Numbered from the stretch's first letter, positions 50,091 through 60,570 are shown. The stretch: 64,000 nucleotides of DNA from Nitrosomonadales bacterium (GCA_016195965.1 JACPYR010000068.1:1-64000); one strand, 5' to 3'. The notes: a model not told the origin generated them from the sequence alone. Numbers and translations are program-made.

Positions 50091-50170
50091 GGCCGTAATT
50101 ATGACGGGGTATTCAGCCACTCGGGGTCAATCCGGGATGGCTGATTCTTCCGGGCGCCCACGTCTTAAAA

Positions 50171-50310
50171 GCACTTCTAAAAATTCGTCATTCCGCGAAA
50201 GCGGGAATCCAGCTTGTTGATTTGACTGGGCTCCCGCTTGGCCGCAAGCTCGAAACTTCGCTGCGCTTGTTTTCGCGGGAGCGACGAAATGTGAATTTTT
50301 AGAAGTGCCC
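50171..50310. repeat. Palindromic interspersed repeat family 1, copy B (with extra internal sequence)
   Basis: gcacttctaaaaattcgtcattccgcgaaagcgggaatccag ... gcgacgaaatgtgaatttttagaagtgc. Confidence 0.88.
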
Positions 50311-50322
50311 TTAAGAGAGGGC

Positions 50323-52110
50323 TCAGTACCCCAGCGCTCTTGCCCCTTGATAGAACGCGAAGCTTATCAGCCAGGCCAGCCCCAGCGACCAGCCTAGCGA
50401 CAGCGCGGTGAACTTGAGCTGCTTGGATTCGCTCTGCAGCGTGGCGACTGTGGCCAGGCAAGGGGTGTAGAGCAGCGTGAACAGCATGAAGCTGTAGGCC
50501 TGCACCCAGTCCAGCTGCTGTCCGATCGCATTGCCCAGCGCATCGCCGGAGAGGCTGTAGATCACCGCGAGTGCGCCGATCACGATCTCCTTGGCGATGA
50601 AGCCGAAGATCAGCGCGATGGTGAGTTGCTCGTTGATGCCAAGCGGTGCGAAGAACGGTTGCAGCGCCCCGCCTATCATGCCCGACAGCGTGTCTGCGCT
50701 GGCGGGCGCGGCGGACGGAGGCAAATGGGTGAGCAGCCACACCATCACTACGCCGGCGACGATGAACTTGGTGGCGCGGCGCAGGAAGTGGCGCACTTCC
50801 AGCCAGCCGCGCAGCGCCATCTGGCGTAGCGTGGGGAAGCGGTAGGGCGGCAGCTCCAGCACGAAGGGTTCGGTGTTCTTGAACCGGTTCTTGAAGATCA
50901 GCGCGGTGATGATCGCGGTGGCAAAGCTGAACAGATACAGGCTGAACAGCACGATGGGCGCGGCCTTGGGCGAAAACAGCGCGGCGCTGAAGAAAATGAA
51001 CACCTGCAGCCGCGCCGAGCACAGCGACAGCGGAATCACCAGCATGGTCAGCAGGCGCATCGCGCGCGATCGCATCACGCGCGTGCCCATCAGCGCGGGG
51101 ACGTTGCAGCCGAAGCCCATCAGCAGCATCACGAAGCCGCGCCCGTCCAGCCCCAGACGCGCCATCAGCGCATCCATCAAAAATGCGGCGCGAGACAGAT
51201 AGCCGCTGTCTTCCACGATGGCCATGAACAAAAAGAACAGCACGATGATGGGCACGAATGCCGCGACGGTGGCCAAGCCGTTATAGATGCCGTCCAGCAG
51301 CAGGCCTTGCAGCGCTTGCGGCAGAGAGGCCAGCAACGGCACCAATGCGGTCTCGCGCAACCAGGTGAACGCCGCGGCGATGCCGCCCTGTATCGGCTGG
51401 CCGAATATGAAGATGCCCTGGAACAGCAGATACATCACCGCGAAGAAGATCGGCAGTCCCAGCCACGGATGCAGGATCAAGCTGTCCAGCTTTTCGGTGA
51501 GGCTGTCCGATAGGCGCGCCGGAACCTGCACGGTGTGCTTCAGCACGCGTGCCATTTCAGTTTCGATATGTTCGTCCTGTTCCAGCTGGCTGCGTAACTG
51601 TTCCGCCATGCCGGGTGTGGGATAGCGCAACGCCTTGGTGACGGCTTGCAGGGCTTCCGGATAGCCGCCGCCGTATTTTGCGCTGAGCAGGAAGATCGGC
51701 ATTTCCAGCAACTCGGACATTTTTTCCGCGTCGACGCCGATGCCGAATTTTTTCGCTTCGTCCGCCATGTTGAGTATCACCACGATGTTCATGTTGAGCT
51801 GCTTGAGTTGCAGCAGCAGGCTCATCTGGCGTTCTATCTGGGTGGTGTTGAGTATCACCAGCGCGAGGTCGGGCACGTTGTCGTGCAGGAAGTGGCGCAC
51901 CACCTGTTCGTCGTCGGAAAAGCCGTGCAGATCATAGATGCCGGGCAGGTCGATGATCTCGACCATGTCGCCGCCCAACAGGATCTTGCCGCTGAGCAGT
52001 TCGACGGTGATACCCGGCCAATTGCCGACGCGCGCGGCACCCCCGGTCATGCGGTTGAACAGGGTGGACTTGCCGGTGTTGGGCATGCCCAGCAGCGCGA
52101 TCCTTTTCAT
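50323..52110 (-). CDS. feoB: Ferrous iron transport protein B
   Basis: GMPNTGKSTLFNRMTGGAARVGNWPGITVE, DLPGIYDL, FMLLMGFGCNVPALMGTRVM. Confidence 0.95.
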   Translation of the reverse strand: MKRIALLGMPNTGKSTLFNRMTGGAARVGNWPGITVELLSGKILLGGDMVEIIDLPGIYDLHGFSDDEQVVRHFLHDNVPDLALVILNTTQIERQMSLLLQLKQLNMNIVVILNMADEAKKFGIGVDAEKMSELLEMPIFLLSAKYGGGYPEALQAVTKALRYPTPGMAEQLRSQLEQDEHIETEMARVLKHTVQVPARLSDSLTEKLDSLILHPWLGLPIFFAVMYLLFQGIFIFGQPIQGGIAAAFTWLRETALVPLLASLPQALQGLLLDGIYNGLATVAAFVPIIVLFFLFMAIVEDSGYLSRAAFLMDALMARLGLDGRGFVMLLMGFGCNVPALMGTRVMRSRAMRLLTMLVIPLSLCSARLQVFIFFSAALFSPKAAPIVLFSLYLFSFATAIITALIFKNRFKNTEPFVLELPPYRFPTLRQMALRGWLEVRHFLRRATKFIVAGVVMVWLLTHLPPSAAPASADTLSGMIGGALQPFFAPLGINEQLTIALIFGFIAKEIVIGALAVIYSLSGDALGNAIGQQLDWVQAYSFMLFTLLYTPCLATVATLQSESKQLKFTALSLGWSLGLAWLISFAFYQGARALGY

Positions 52111-52340
52111 GGCTTTTGCACCTCGATCTTGGCTGCTTCCACGCGCCGCAGCATCACATCCGTGGTGCCGACGCGCACTTGCAAGGGACCCGAGAAGCTC
52201 GCTTTGCGGATCAGCTCGATCTGTTTGCCGCTGCGAAACCCCAGGGCGAGCAGACGCAGATGCAGCGCTTCCTCGGCGTGGATAGAGACTATGGTGGCGA
52301 TGTCGCCGGGGTGTAGTGCGGCAAGAGTCGTTGCAGACAT
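52107..52340 (-). CDS. feoA: Ferrous iron transport protein A
   Basis: 77 aa; LRLLALGFRSGKQIELIRKASFSGPLQVRVGTTDVMLRRVEAAKIEV; overlaps the feoB start. Confidence 0.92.
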   Translation of the reverse strand: MSATTLAALHPGDIATIVSIHAEEALHLRLLALGFRSGKQIELIRKASFSGPLQVRVGTTDVMLRRVEAAKIEVQKP

Positions 52341-52463
52341 GACTATCGGTAATTTAAAAGTACGTCATTATTCCATAGCCGCAGGGATTTTGTCGCGGGC
52401 GCTTTGGGTGGCGGGGTTAATTACGGTAGAATGCTTCCTTTCTAATTTTTGGCAGGTTATAAA

Positions 52464-53378
52464 ATGATTCAGGGCAGTATGGTTGCGATCGTTACTCCGA
52501 TGCATGAGGACGGAAGTCTCGATCTGGCGGCGTTCCGCGGGCTGATCGATTTTCATGTCGCACAGGGCACGGATGGCATCGTCGTGGTCGGCACGACCGG
52601 CGAGTCGCCTACCGTGGATGTGGCAGAACACGAGCTGTTGATTGCCGAAGCGGTCAAGCACGCCGCCAAGCGCATTCCCATCATCGCCGGAACCGGCGCG
52701 AATTCCACCAAAGAGGCGATCGAGCTGGCTTCATTCTCGAAAAGGGTAGGAGCGGATGCCAGCCTGACCGTGGTGCCTTATTACAACAAGCCCACGCAAG
52801 AGGGTTTGTATCTGCATTTCAAGACCATCGCAGAAGCGGTGGACATGCCGCACATCCTGTACAACGTGCCGGGGCGCACCGTGGCCGACTTGAGCAACGA
52901 CACGGTGTTGCGTCTGGCGCAGATTCCCAATATTGTCGGCATCAAGGACGCGACCGGCAACATCGAACGCGGCAGCGACCTGTTGCAACGTGCGGCTTTA
53001 TTGAAGCGTGCCCATGGAGATGGTACGGGCGGAGATTTTGCGATCTACAGCGGCGACGACGCCAGCACGCTGGCGTTGATGCTGCTCGGCGCGCATGGCA
53101 CGATCTCGGTGACGGCAAACGTCGCGCCCAGATTGATGCATGAGATGTGCGTAGCGGCATTGAATGGAGAGGTCGGCAAGGCACGCGAAATCAATTACCG
53201 CCTGCTGGGTTTGCATCGCCACCTGTTTGTCGAAGCCAATCCCATTCCGGTGAAATGGGCCGTGGCCCGCCTGGGCCAGATGAAAAATTCGTTGCGTCTG
53301 CCGCTCACCCCCTTGTCGCCATCTGCCTATGCGGTGGTCGAAGCGGCGATGCGCCAGGCCGGCGTGCTCGCACAATAA
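52464..53378 (+). CDS. dapA: 4-hydroxy-tetrahydrodipicolinate synthase
   Basis: [56 protein letters not shown]. Confidence 0.96.
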   Translation: MIQGSMVAIVTPMHEDGSLDLAAFRGLIDFHVAQGTDGIVVVGTTGESPTVDVAEHELLIAEAVKHAAKRIPIIAGTGANSTKEAIELASFSKRVGADASLTVVPYYNKPTQEGLYLHFKTIAEAVDMPHILYNVPGRTVADLSNDTVLRLAQIPNIVGIKDATGNIERGSDLLQRAALLKRAHGDGTGGDFAIYSGDDASTLALMLLGAHGTISVTANVAPRLMHEMCVAALNGEVGKAREINYRLLGLHRHLFVEANPIPVKWAVARLGQMKNSLRLPLTPLSPSAYAVVEAAMRQAGVLAQ

Positions 53379-53421
53379 GAAATATGGTTGGCCAATAGTC
53401 ATCTTGCCGGAGAAAGAATTA

Positions 53422-54534
53422 ATGAAAGTTTCGCAGATCGGGATTGCCAGCGCGGTGTTGGTTTTATTTTCAGGTTGCAGCACGCTCGCCTCCGATGGAA
53501 AACGCGTTGATTACGGTGCGGCCGCGCTGCAAGTGCCGGCGCTGGAAGTTCCGCCGGATCTGACTACGCCGCTCGGCGATGGGCGCTATAAAGTACCCGG
53601 CGAAGTGGAAACCGTTGCGACCTATTCCGATTACAGCAAGGGTGGGGCCAAGGGCAGTGTTGCCAACACGATGTTGCCGGAAATCCAGGGCGTGCATATG
53701 GAGCGAAATGCGGCGCAACGCTGGCTGGTGATCAACGACAGCGCGGAAAATGTCTGGGCTGTGGTCAAGACATTTTGGCAGGACCTCGGGGTGCCCATCA
53801 GCAGCGAAGAAAAGGCGGCTGGTGTAATGGAAACCAATTGGGTGGAAAATCGCGCCAGGATTTTTCGCGGGGGCTCTCACCAAGGCTTTAACGAAGAGTT
53901 CAACAATACCTATATAGCCGGTGAGCGCGATCAATACCGTACCCGCCTGGAGCGCAGCAAAGACGGGGGAAAAACCGAAGTTTACATCACCCATCACGGC
54001 ATCCAGGAAGTGGTTTCCGGAAGCCAGAGCACTTGGGTAGCGCGTGGCAGCGATCCGGAGCTGGAGGCGATCATGTTGCAGCGGCTGATGGTGCGCTTTG
54101 GCGCGAATGAAGCGCAAGCGGCCAGTGCGGTGGCTGCAACCAGTGTGGTATCCGCAACGGTTAACGTGCCCGAGGTGGAAGGCAAGGCCAGTTTGCGTGA
54201 AGTTTCCGGTGGCAGCACCATCATTGTGGTGAACGACGCCTTTGACAGGGCCTGGCGTAAAGTAGGCCTGGCCATAGAAAGCGCCGGCCTGGCGGTTGAA
54301 GACAAGGATAGAGAAAAAGGCATCTACTTTTTGCGCCCCGTCAAGCTTGAGGGCAGTTGGTCGGACAAGCTGACATTCTGGAAAAACAGCAAGGAAGCCG
54401 ATAATCGTTTCCGGGTGAACGTCAAGGATCTCGGTACGGTATCCGAGGTGTCCATCAGCGATCAGGACGGCGCCAGCAACAAAGTCACCAGGCAAATGCT
54501 GGATGCGATTTTCAAATACATCAATCAGCCGTAA
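53422..54534 (+). CDS. bamC: Outer membrane assembly lipoprotein BamC
   Basis: MKVSQIGIASAVLVLFSGCSTLASDGKRVDYG, VPALEVPPDLTTP; downstream of dapA. Confidence 0.88.
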   Translation: MKVSQIGIASAVLVLFSGCSTLASDGKRVDYGAAALQVPALEVPPDLTTPLGDGRYKVPGEVETVATYSDYSKGGAKGSVANTMLPEIQGVHMERNAAQRWLVINDSAENVWAVVKTFWQDLGVPISSEEKAAGVMETNWVENRARIFRGGSHQGFNEEFNNTYIAGERDQYRTRLERSKDGGKTEVYITHHGIQEVVSGSQSTWVARGSDPELEAIMLQRLMVRFGANEAQAASAVAATSVVSATVNVPEVEGKASLREVSGGSTIIVVNDAFDRAWRKVGLAIESAGLAVEDKDREKGIYFLRPVKLEGSWSDKLTFWKNSKEADNRFRVNVKDLGTVSEVSISDQDGASNKVTRQMLDAIFKYINQP

Positions 54535-54546
54535 TGTGAGTCGTTG

Positions 54547-55320
54547 ATGTCCATGCGCTTTGCTTCGCTGGGCAGCGGCAGTGAAGGCAACGCGTTGCTG
54601 GTTGCAGCCGGCCAGTCTCACGTATTGATGGACTGCGGCTTCGGGCTGCAGGACACGGTTTTACGCCTGGCGCGGCTGGGGGTATCTGCGGAGCAGTTGC
54701 AGGGCATCGTCGTCACGCATGAGCATGGCGATCATATCGGCGGTGTGGCGCGGCTGGCACGCAAATTTAATCTGCCGGTCTGGCTTACCCACGGCACGTT
54801 GCGCAGCCAGCCGAAAGCTTTTTCCGGCATTGCCCATGTCCGGGAAATCAATCCCCACCGGCCATTCGTCATCGGCGATATCGAGATCACGCCCTATCCT
54901 GTTCCGCATGATGCCGCGGAGCCGGTGCAGTTTGTTTTCAGCAACGGCATGCGGCGGCTGGGTGTGCTGACCGATGCCGGATGCAGTACCGCACATATCG
55001 AACAGACGCTGAGCGGTTGCGATGCGCTGGTGCTGGAATGCAATCACGATGAGGACATGTTGATGAACGGCGATTATCCCTATAGCCTGAAGCAGCGCGT
55101 GGGCGGACGTTTCGGACATCTGAACAATCGGGAAGCTGCCGGAATTTTAGCCGGGCTGGATATGAGCCGATTGCAACATCTGATTGCCGCGCATCTTAGT
55201 CGCAAGAACAATACGCCGGCACTTGCCGTGCAGGCATTGAGCGCCGCAGCAGGCTGCGAGGCTGGTTGGGTGGGGGTGGCGACGCAGGAAGAGGGCTTCG
55301 ACTGGCGTGAGATGACCTGA
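54547..55320 (+). CDS. Metallo-beta-lactamase-fold hydrolase
   Basis: MRFASLGSGSEGNALLV, VVTHEHGDHIGGV, LECNHDEDML. Confidence 0.9.
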   Translation: MSMRFASLGSGSEGNALLVAAGQSHVLMDCGFGLQDTVLRLARLGVSAEQLQGIVVTHEHGDHIGGVARLARKFNLPVWLTHGTLRSQPKAFSGIAHVREINPHRPFVIGDIEITPYPVPHDAAEPVQFVFSNGMRRLGVLTDAGCSTAHIEQTLSGCDALVLECNHDEDMLMNGDYPYSLKQRVGGRFGHLNNREAAGILAGLDMSRLQHLIAAHLSRKNNTPALAVQALSAAAGCEAGWVGVATQEEGFDWREMT

Positions 55321-55339
55321 ACGGCTGCTTGTGAAGACA

Positions 55340-55371
55340 ATAAAAAAGCCGACTTGCGTCGGCTTTTTAGC
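55340..55371 (+). terminator. Rho-independent terminator-like hairpin
   Basis: aataaaaaagccgacttgcgtcggctttttag. Confidence 0.8.
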
Positions 55372-55387
55372 TGGCAAAGTAGTTTGA

Positions 55388-55609
55388 TTACTTCTTCATC
55401 GCATCAGCAGCAGCTGGTGTAGCGGCTGGAGCGGGTGCGGCAGCTGGTGCAGCGGCAGGCGCTGATGCAGCGTCTGTTGTGGCGGCAGTAGCCGAAGCTG
55501 CAGCAGGAGTTGGAGCAGCAACTGCAGCGGCAGGAGCTTTGGCGGCCTCTTTTCCACAGGCGGTCAAAGCAAGAGCGAGCAGCGCAGCAACAAGAGTATT
55601 ACGTTTCAT
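55388..55609 (-). CDS. Small Ala/Pro-rich lipoprotein
   Basis: MKRNTLVAALLALALTACGKEAAKAPAAAVAAPTPAAAS...: lipobox LTAC then AAP low complexity. Confidence 0.65.
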   Translation of the reverse strand: MKRNTLVAALLALALTACGKEAAKAPAAAVAAPTPAAASATAATTDAASAPAAAPAAAPAPAATPAAADAMKK

Positions 55610-55729
55610 TTCGTGTTCCTTGAAAGTTTAAAGTTGAAATACATGAATTCACCTGATTTCCCAAAATGCAGAAACCAAAGGCGGCGCATTCTATCAGTTC
55701 AACACCGGGAGTCCAGCGAAACTTTTCAG

Positions 55730-56221
55730 CTATAACCCTAATTTCGTGGGGGATATCGAGGTGCGGGAAGAGTCCCACATTTCCATAAAGCGCGCTTTCA
55801 GTATCTGCGCATTTTCCGGGTCATGCTGCGCCAACATGCCGCGCGGATCATCGAAGTGGAAACGGCGCAGGTAGTGAGAACTGTCGGCGACGGAAAACGG
55901 ATCGGAAATGTGCCGCAGATGTTTCGGGGTCTGGCGGATGAACATACTGGTGCCGAATTGGCGCAACAGCGTCATCATCCTGGGGCACATCGTGGATAAA
56001 TAATGCGCGTCGTGAACCAGCACAAACAGGCGATGGGCCGGATTGGCGAGCAGAAAATTGCGCAACGTCGTATAGCGCGCTTCGCTGTTATATTCCAGGC
56101 CGTCAAAATCTTTCTCGAATAAATACAGCTCGTGCCGGGCCAGTTTGCACAGCGTGTCGTGCGCGGCGCGGTAGTCCCCGATGCCGTCCAGTTTGGTGTG
56201 TTGCGACATGCCGCCACTCAT
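55730..56221 (-). CDS. Hypothetical protein (PLD-fold-like length and context; family not assigned)
   Basis: 163-aa ORF overlapping nothing stronger, adjacent to the cupin gene. Confidence 0.6.
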   Translation of the reverse strand: MSGGMSQHTKLDGIGDYRAAHDTLCKLARHELYLFEKDFDGLEYNSEARYTTLRNFLLANPAHRLFVLVHDAHYLSTMCPRMMTLLRQFGTSMFIRQTPKHLRHISDPFSVADSSHYLRRFHFDDPRGMLAQHDPENAQILKARFMEMWDSSRTSISPTKLGL

Positions 56222-56233
56222 GGTTTGTCCTGT

Positions 56234-57358
56234 TCAGTTTGGAACAATATAACCGTCCTGATACCACTGGTAAAGCAGTTCGGATACTGCGTCAGCGCAG
56301 TCTTCCAGTGCGGGCAATTCACGTTCGTCTGCCAGCGCGCGTAACACGGAGTAATCGCGTTTACCGACTCTGTGTGCTTCGCCATTCATGAATATCCAGC
56401 CGGTATGGCATAGCATCTGGCTTTTCAGGTCCAGCCGCACGCCGCGTTTTTGTATGGCCTGCCGGAATTTTGCCTGGCTGAGCGGACGATCGGGCGCATC
56501 GAAGAAGATGTGCGGTTTGGGTTCGCTCAGGTAGCAACCGAGGAAATTGGCGATGTCTTCCTGATCCCAGCGCACCCGGTTGATGGCTTGTTCCGTTTGA
56601 CGCAGCATCGCCGCACTGATTTCGGAAGGATGTTTCTGTGTTTCCAGGTCGGGGTCGGCGTACATGCCGCTCACTGCTATCCTGTCCTGCAAATACACCA
56701 GGAATTGTTCGGCCAGCTCCTGATAGGCGGGGGTGCGGAAACCGATCGAGTAAGTCATGCAGTCGTCTTCGGCGATGCCGTTATGCGCGCAGTGCGGAGG
56801 AAGATACAGCATGTCGCCGGGCGCCAGCACCCATTCCTGTTCGACGCGGAAATCTTTCAGGATGCGCAACGGCGCGTCAGCTACCAGTGTCTGGTCCTTT
56901 TGCTGTGAAATCTGCCAGCGCCGGTGACCGTGGCCTTGCAGCAGGAATACATCGTAGGAATCGAAGTGCGGTCCCACGCCGCCGCCCTTGGGAGCGTAAC
57001 TGACCATCAGGTCGTCCAGCCGCGCATGCGGGATAAAGGCAAAGCGCTTGAGGAGTGCGGCAGCCTCGGGAAGATAATGATTCACCCCCTGTACCAGCAC
57101 GGTCCATTTGGTTTTACCCAGCGCATCAAAGTCCCCGGCTTCGAAGGGGGCATGTTGCAACGCGAATTTTCCGCGAGACTGCGTCACCAGACGTGCCTGA
57201 ACGTCATCCGTGCAAGCCAGGGAAATCAGTTGCTGCGGATTCAGCAGGCCGTTAAAGGCTGGAACAGCCTGGCGGATCAGCAAGGGTTTTTTCTGCCAGT
57301 ATTCCTGTAGAAACTGGTTGACGGTCAGCCCGCCGAGCAGGGAAAGTCTGTTTTTCAT
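56234..57358 (-). CDS. Cupin/JmjC-like 2-oxoglutarate dioxygenase (YcfD/RoxA ribosomal oxygenase-like)
   Basis: GGGVGPHFDSYDVFLLQGHGHRRWQIS, LAPGDMLYLPPHCAHNGIAEDDCMTYSIGFR; start at MKNRLSLLGG. Confidence 0.88.
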   Translation of the reverse strand: MKNRLSLLGGLTVNQFLQEYWQKKPLLIRQAVPAFNGLLNPQQLISLACTDDVQARLVTQSRGKFALQHAPFEAGDFDALGKTKWTVLVQGVNHYLPEAAALLKRFAFIPHARLDDLMVSYAPKGGGVGPHFDSYDVFLLQGHGHRRWQISQQKDQTLVADAPLRILKDFRVEQEWVLAPGDMLYLPPHCAHNGIAEDDCMTYSIGFRTPAYQELAEQFLVYLQDRIAVSGMYADPDLETQKHPSEISAAMLRQTEQAINRVRWDQEDIANFLGCYLSEPKPHIFFDAPDRPLSQAKFRQAIQKRGVRLDLKSQMLCHTGWIFMNGEAHRVGKRDYSVLRALADERELPALEDCADAVSELLYQWYQDGYIVPN

Positions 57359-57458
57359 TGTGGAGATTATAGCTGTCCGGTGCCCGATAGGGTATGACGA
57401 AAATATGTTTATAACCGGACTGAAAAGTGTATAAAATGCCTCATAGGGAGAAACGCCA

Positions 57459-57941
57459 ATGCAGCAGTCTGTACAACTCACCGCAGGAATGGAGGCGCCG
57501 CACTTCGGGCTGCCCGATGCCGACATGGAGGATTTCGAGCTCGTGTCGCTGCAGGGCATGAAGAACGTCGTGTTGTATTTCTACCCCAGGGATGACACGC
57601 CGGGATGTACGATGGAGGCCAACGAGTTCAGCGAGTTGGAAGAAGAGTTTGCCAAGTTCGACACTGTTGTGATCGGCATCAGCCGCGACGATTGCCTGAG
57701 CCATGCCTCGTTCCGTGATAAATACGGTCTGTCCGTGCTGCTGCTGTCCGACCCGGATGCCCGCGTCTGCAAGCGTTATGGCGTGATGTATGAGAAAGAA
57801 GTCGACGGTCACAAGAAACTTTCCATTCAGCGCTCCACATTTGTCATAGACAAGGATGGGAAATTACGCCATGCCATGTACGGGGTGCACGCGCATGGAC
57901 ATGCAAAGGAAATATTCAATTTGATAAAGGAACTGAAATGA
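57459..57941 (+). CDS. bcp: Peroxiredoxin (Bcp/PrxQ type)
   Basis: VVLYFYPRDDTPGCTMEANEFSELEEEFAKFDTVVIGISRDD. Confidence 0.9.
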   Translation: MQQSVQLTAGMEAPHFGLPDADMEDFELVSLQGMKNVVLYFYPRDDTPGCTMEANEFSELEEEFAKFDTVVIGISRDDCLSHASFRDKYGLSVLLLSDPDARVCKRYGVMYEKEVDGHKKLSIQRSTFVIDKDGKLRHAMYGVHAHGHAKEIFNLIKELK

Positions 57942-58423
57942 AAGTCGCCAAAGACACAGTTGTATCTCTGAACTACGAACTGTTCGACTCGACCGGTGAA
58001 TTGCTGGAAAAAGTCGAGGAACAGATCAGCTACCTGCATGGCGGCTACGATGGCATCTTCCCGCTGGTTGAAGAGGCGCTGCACGGCAAAGCCATAGGCG
58101 ATCAATGCAGCGTGACGATGCGGCCCGATGATGCTTTCGGCGAATACGACCATTCGTTGATCGAAGTCGAGCCGCGCAGCTCGTTTCCGAAAGAAGTCGC
58201 CGTCGGCATGCAATTCGAAGGCGCGCCTGAAGCTTCGGACGATGAGGATTTCATGCTGTTTACCGTGGTGGAAGTGACGGATGACGAAGTGACCGTGGAT
58301 GGCAATCATCCGCTGGCCGGCAAAACGCTGACTTTCAATTGTACCGTTACGGGTGTGCGTCCGGCTACCGGCGAAGAACTGGAGCATGGCCATGTGCATG
58401 AGCCGGGCGGACACATGCATTAG
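57938..58423 (+). CDS. slyD: FKBP-type peptidyl-prolyl isomerase SlyD-like
   Basis: MKVAKDTVVSLNYELFDSTGELLEK, IFPLVEEALHGKAIGDQ, HPLAGKTLTFNCTVTGVR; His-rich tail. Confidence 0.85.
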   Translation: MKVAKDTVVSLNYELFDSTGELLEKVEEQISYLHGGYDGIFPLVEEALHGKAIGDQCSVTMRPDDAFGEYDHSLIEVEPRSSFPKEVAVGMQFEGAPEASDDEDFMLFTVVEVTDDEVTVDGNHPLAGKTLTFNCTVTGVRPATGEELEHGHVHEPGGHMH

Positions 58424-58554
58424 CATTGCGTTTTAATTATCGCCGGGAAGACTGCTTGTCCCTTGCTTGAAACTTCCTGCCTTGGATACCGACTGAAACC
58501 TATACTGGTTTGAGGCTATAGCGGCTCAAAAATAAATTCGTTGCATACCTTGCC

Positions 58555-59478
58555 ATGAGCGAAGAAAGATACCGGATGCTGTTCGACCAAGCGGTCGATT
58601 GCCTGTTGATACTCGATTTGGATGGAGTCATCATCGACATCAATCGCACGGGGTGGGAACGCCTGGGTTATACACGGGACGAAATGATAGGACGGCATAT
58701 CACCGAATTTAACCCGCCCGAGTTTGCCGCCAAGGTTCCCAAGCGGCTCGATGATGTCGAGAAGGGCAATGCGGTTTTCGAATCTGTTCATCTGCGCAAG
58801 GATGGCACCTCCATGCCGGTGGAGATCAATTCCAAAATCATCATATTGGGAGATGCGAAGGCAATCTATGCCATCGTCCGCGATATTTCCGGACGCAACT
58901 CTGCGGAGCAGCGTATCGCGCAACTGGCGCATTTCGATGGGCTCACCAAACTGCCCAACCGTACCCTGTTTTACGACCGCCTGGATCAGGCCGTGGCGCG
59001 GGCCAAGCGCTACCAGCAGAAATTTGCGGTGCTGTTTATGGACCTGGACGGTTTCAAGCAGGTCAACGATGAATTTGGTCACCTGGTCGGGGACGGTTTG
59101 CTGGGTATGGCTGCGGAGCGTCTGGTTGAGAATGCGCGTGACATGGATACCGTGGCGCGCGTCGGTGGCGATGAGTTCATATTTATTTTGAATAATATCG
59201 ACCATCCGGATAACGCCATACTGGTGGCCAACAAGATTCTGGAATCTCTGTCCCGTCCCTTTGTTGTCAATGGTCATGCCTGCTTGATTGGATGCAGTAT
59301 CGGGGTTTCAATTTTTCCGGACGATACCACTGACACTGAGACCCTGGTCAAAATGGCGGACGACGGCATGTACATGGCTAAAAGGAGCGGGAAGAACAGT
59401 TATCAGTTCTTCAATGCGCCGCCGGGCGAGGAACCGTTCATGCATCAGGAAGCCCTACCGATCAAGTTTTCCGGCTAA
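58555..59478 (+). CDS. PAS-GGDEF diguanylate cyclase
   Basis: PAS-like N-terminus and intact RVGGDEFIFIL active-site motif. Confidence 0.9.
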   Translation: MSEERYRMLFDQAVDCLLILDLDGVIIDINRTGWERLGYTRDEMIGRHITEFNPPEFAAKVPKRLDDVEKGNAVFESVHLRKDGTSMPVEINSKIIILGDAKAIYAIVRDISGRNSAEQRIAQLAHFDGLTKLPNRTLFYDRLDQAVARAKRYQQKFAVLFMDLDGFKQVNDEFGHLVGDGLLGMAAERLVENARDMDTVARVGGDEFIFILNNIDHPDNAILVANKILESLSRPFVVNGHACLIGCSIGVSIFPDDTTDTETLVKMADDGMYMAKRSGKNSYQFFNAPPGEEPFMHQEALPIKFSG

Positions 59479-60570
59479 CCACGCTGCCGCCTGTTCCACA
59501 CCTTGGGGGGCGACTGCTTGCGGTCGTGCAGCACTCCAGATTTCTTCCAGCGCATCGGCGATCGCTCCCTGTTCCAGCGCCTGCCGCGTAAGCTCGCGGC
59601 AGCAACCATGCCGTTTCAGCCACTCGATCAGCGGTGGCGCTTCCGGCCAGTCACGGCTGACATAGAGCACCGGCACGCCGCAGCAAGCGGCCTCGGCGAA
59701 ACTCCCATAGCCCGGCTTGCAGACCAGCGCATCGCTGCTGGCGAGCAGGTCGCTGAAACTCATCTGCAAGGTTTCCAGAACGACGACATCGGGATGTTGG
59801 GCCTGCCAACTCTCCTGTACCAGCCAGCGCACCCCTGCGATGCGTGGCCAGCGTTCGATGGGCAGCCTGCTGGAGATGCCACCCATGCTGACCAGTACCA
59901 GTTTCTCGTCGCCTGACAGGCTGAGGTTCCGATTGAGCTCTGCGCGCCGATTTGTGCCGACGATGGCGATCGGTGCGACCGGAATCAGATTGGGCAGATT
60001 ATCCATCACCATGCCCGGCGTGGCGCGCAGGAATGCGTCTGCGTTGGCGTAGCAGTCATGGATCTGCGCTGCGATCATTTTATCTTCCGATCGGCCCGAC
60101 CCTTCGGCTTCGCTTGGGACTAAAGGCTTTGGGCCGCAGTAATGGTGGTAGATATCAAACCAGTTCAGCGAGCACAGCGCCGCATTGGCGATGCCTGCGC
60201 GCTGCGCTCCCGCCAGCGGCAGGTAGCCGACATTGGAAAACACCATGTCCGCGCCGAGTTCGCGCAGCAAGCGCGCCTCATCGGAGACGCGCTCATCCCA
60301 GTTCGCATGAAAAGCGCGATAGGCTGCACAACTGTCTTCGACGCGAATGTCCAGCGCCGAAGACATCACCATGCCGATGTCGCCTTCGCTGCTCAAATGG
60401 GTGAACGGCGCCCGGATACGGGCACGCAGATGTGCCAGTGGCACGGTGCTGCGCACCGTCAGCCGCAGCTGCGGGATGCGCTGATGCAGCAGGTTCAGGA
60501 TGGGAGCGGTCTGGGCGACATGGCCGAAGCCGTGACCGGAGATCGAGACGACAAGGTGTGGCATTGCCAC
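59455..60570 (-). CDS. Glycosyltransferase-like protein, with an in-frame repeat-derived peptide
   Basis: HLVVSISGHGFGHVAQTAPILNLL..., LVCKPGYGSFAEAACCGVPVLYVSR; contains LVPSEAEGSGRSEDK. Confidence 0.78.
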   Translation of the reverse strand: MAMPHLVVSISGHGFGHVAQTAPILNLLHQRIPQLRLTVRSTVPLAHLRARIRAPFTHLSSEGDIGMVMSSALDIRVEDSCAAYRAFHANWDERVSDEARLLRELGADMVFSNVGYLPLAGAQRAGIANAALCSLNWFDIYHHYCGPKPLVPSEAEGSGRSEDKMIAAQIHDCYANADAFLRATPGMVMDNLPNLIPVAPIAIVGTNRRAELNRNLSLSGDEKLVLVSMGGISSRLPIERWPRIAGVRWLVQESWQAQHPDVVVLETLQMSFSDLLASSDALVCKPGYGSFAEAACCGVPVLYVSRDWPEAPPLIEWLKRHGCCRELTRQALEQGAIADALEEIWSAARPQAVAPQGVEQAAAWLAGKLDR

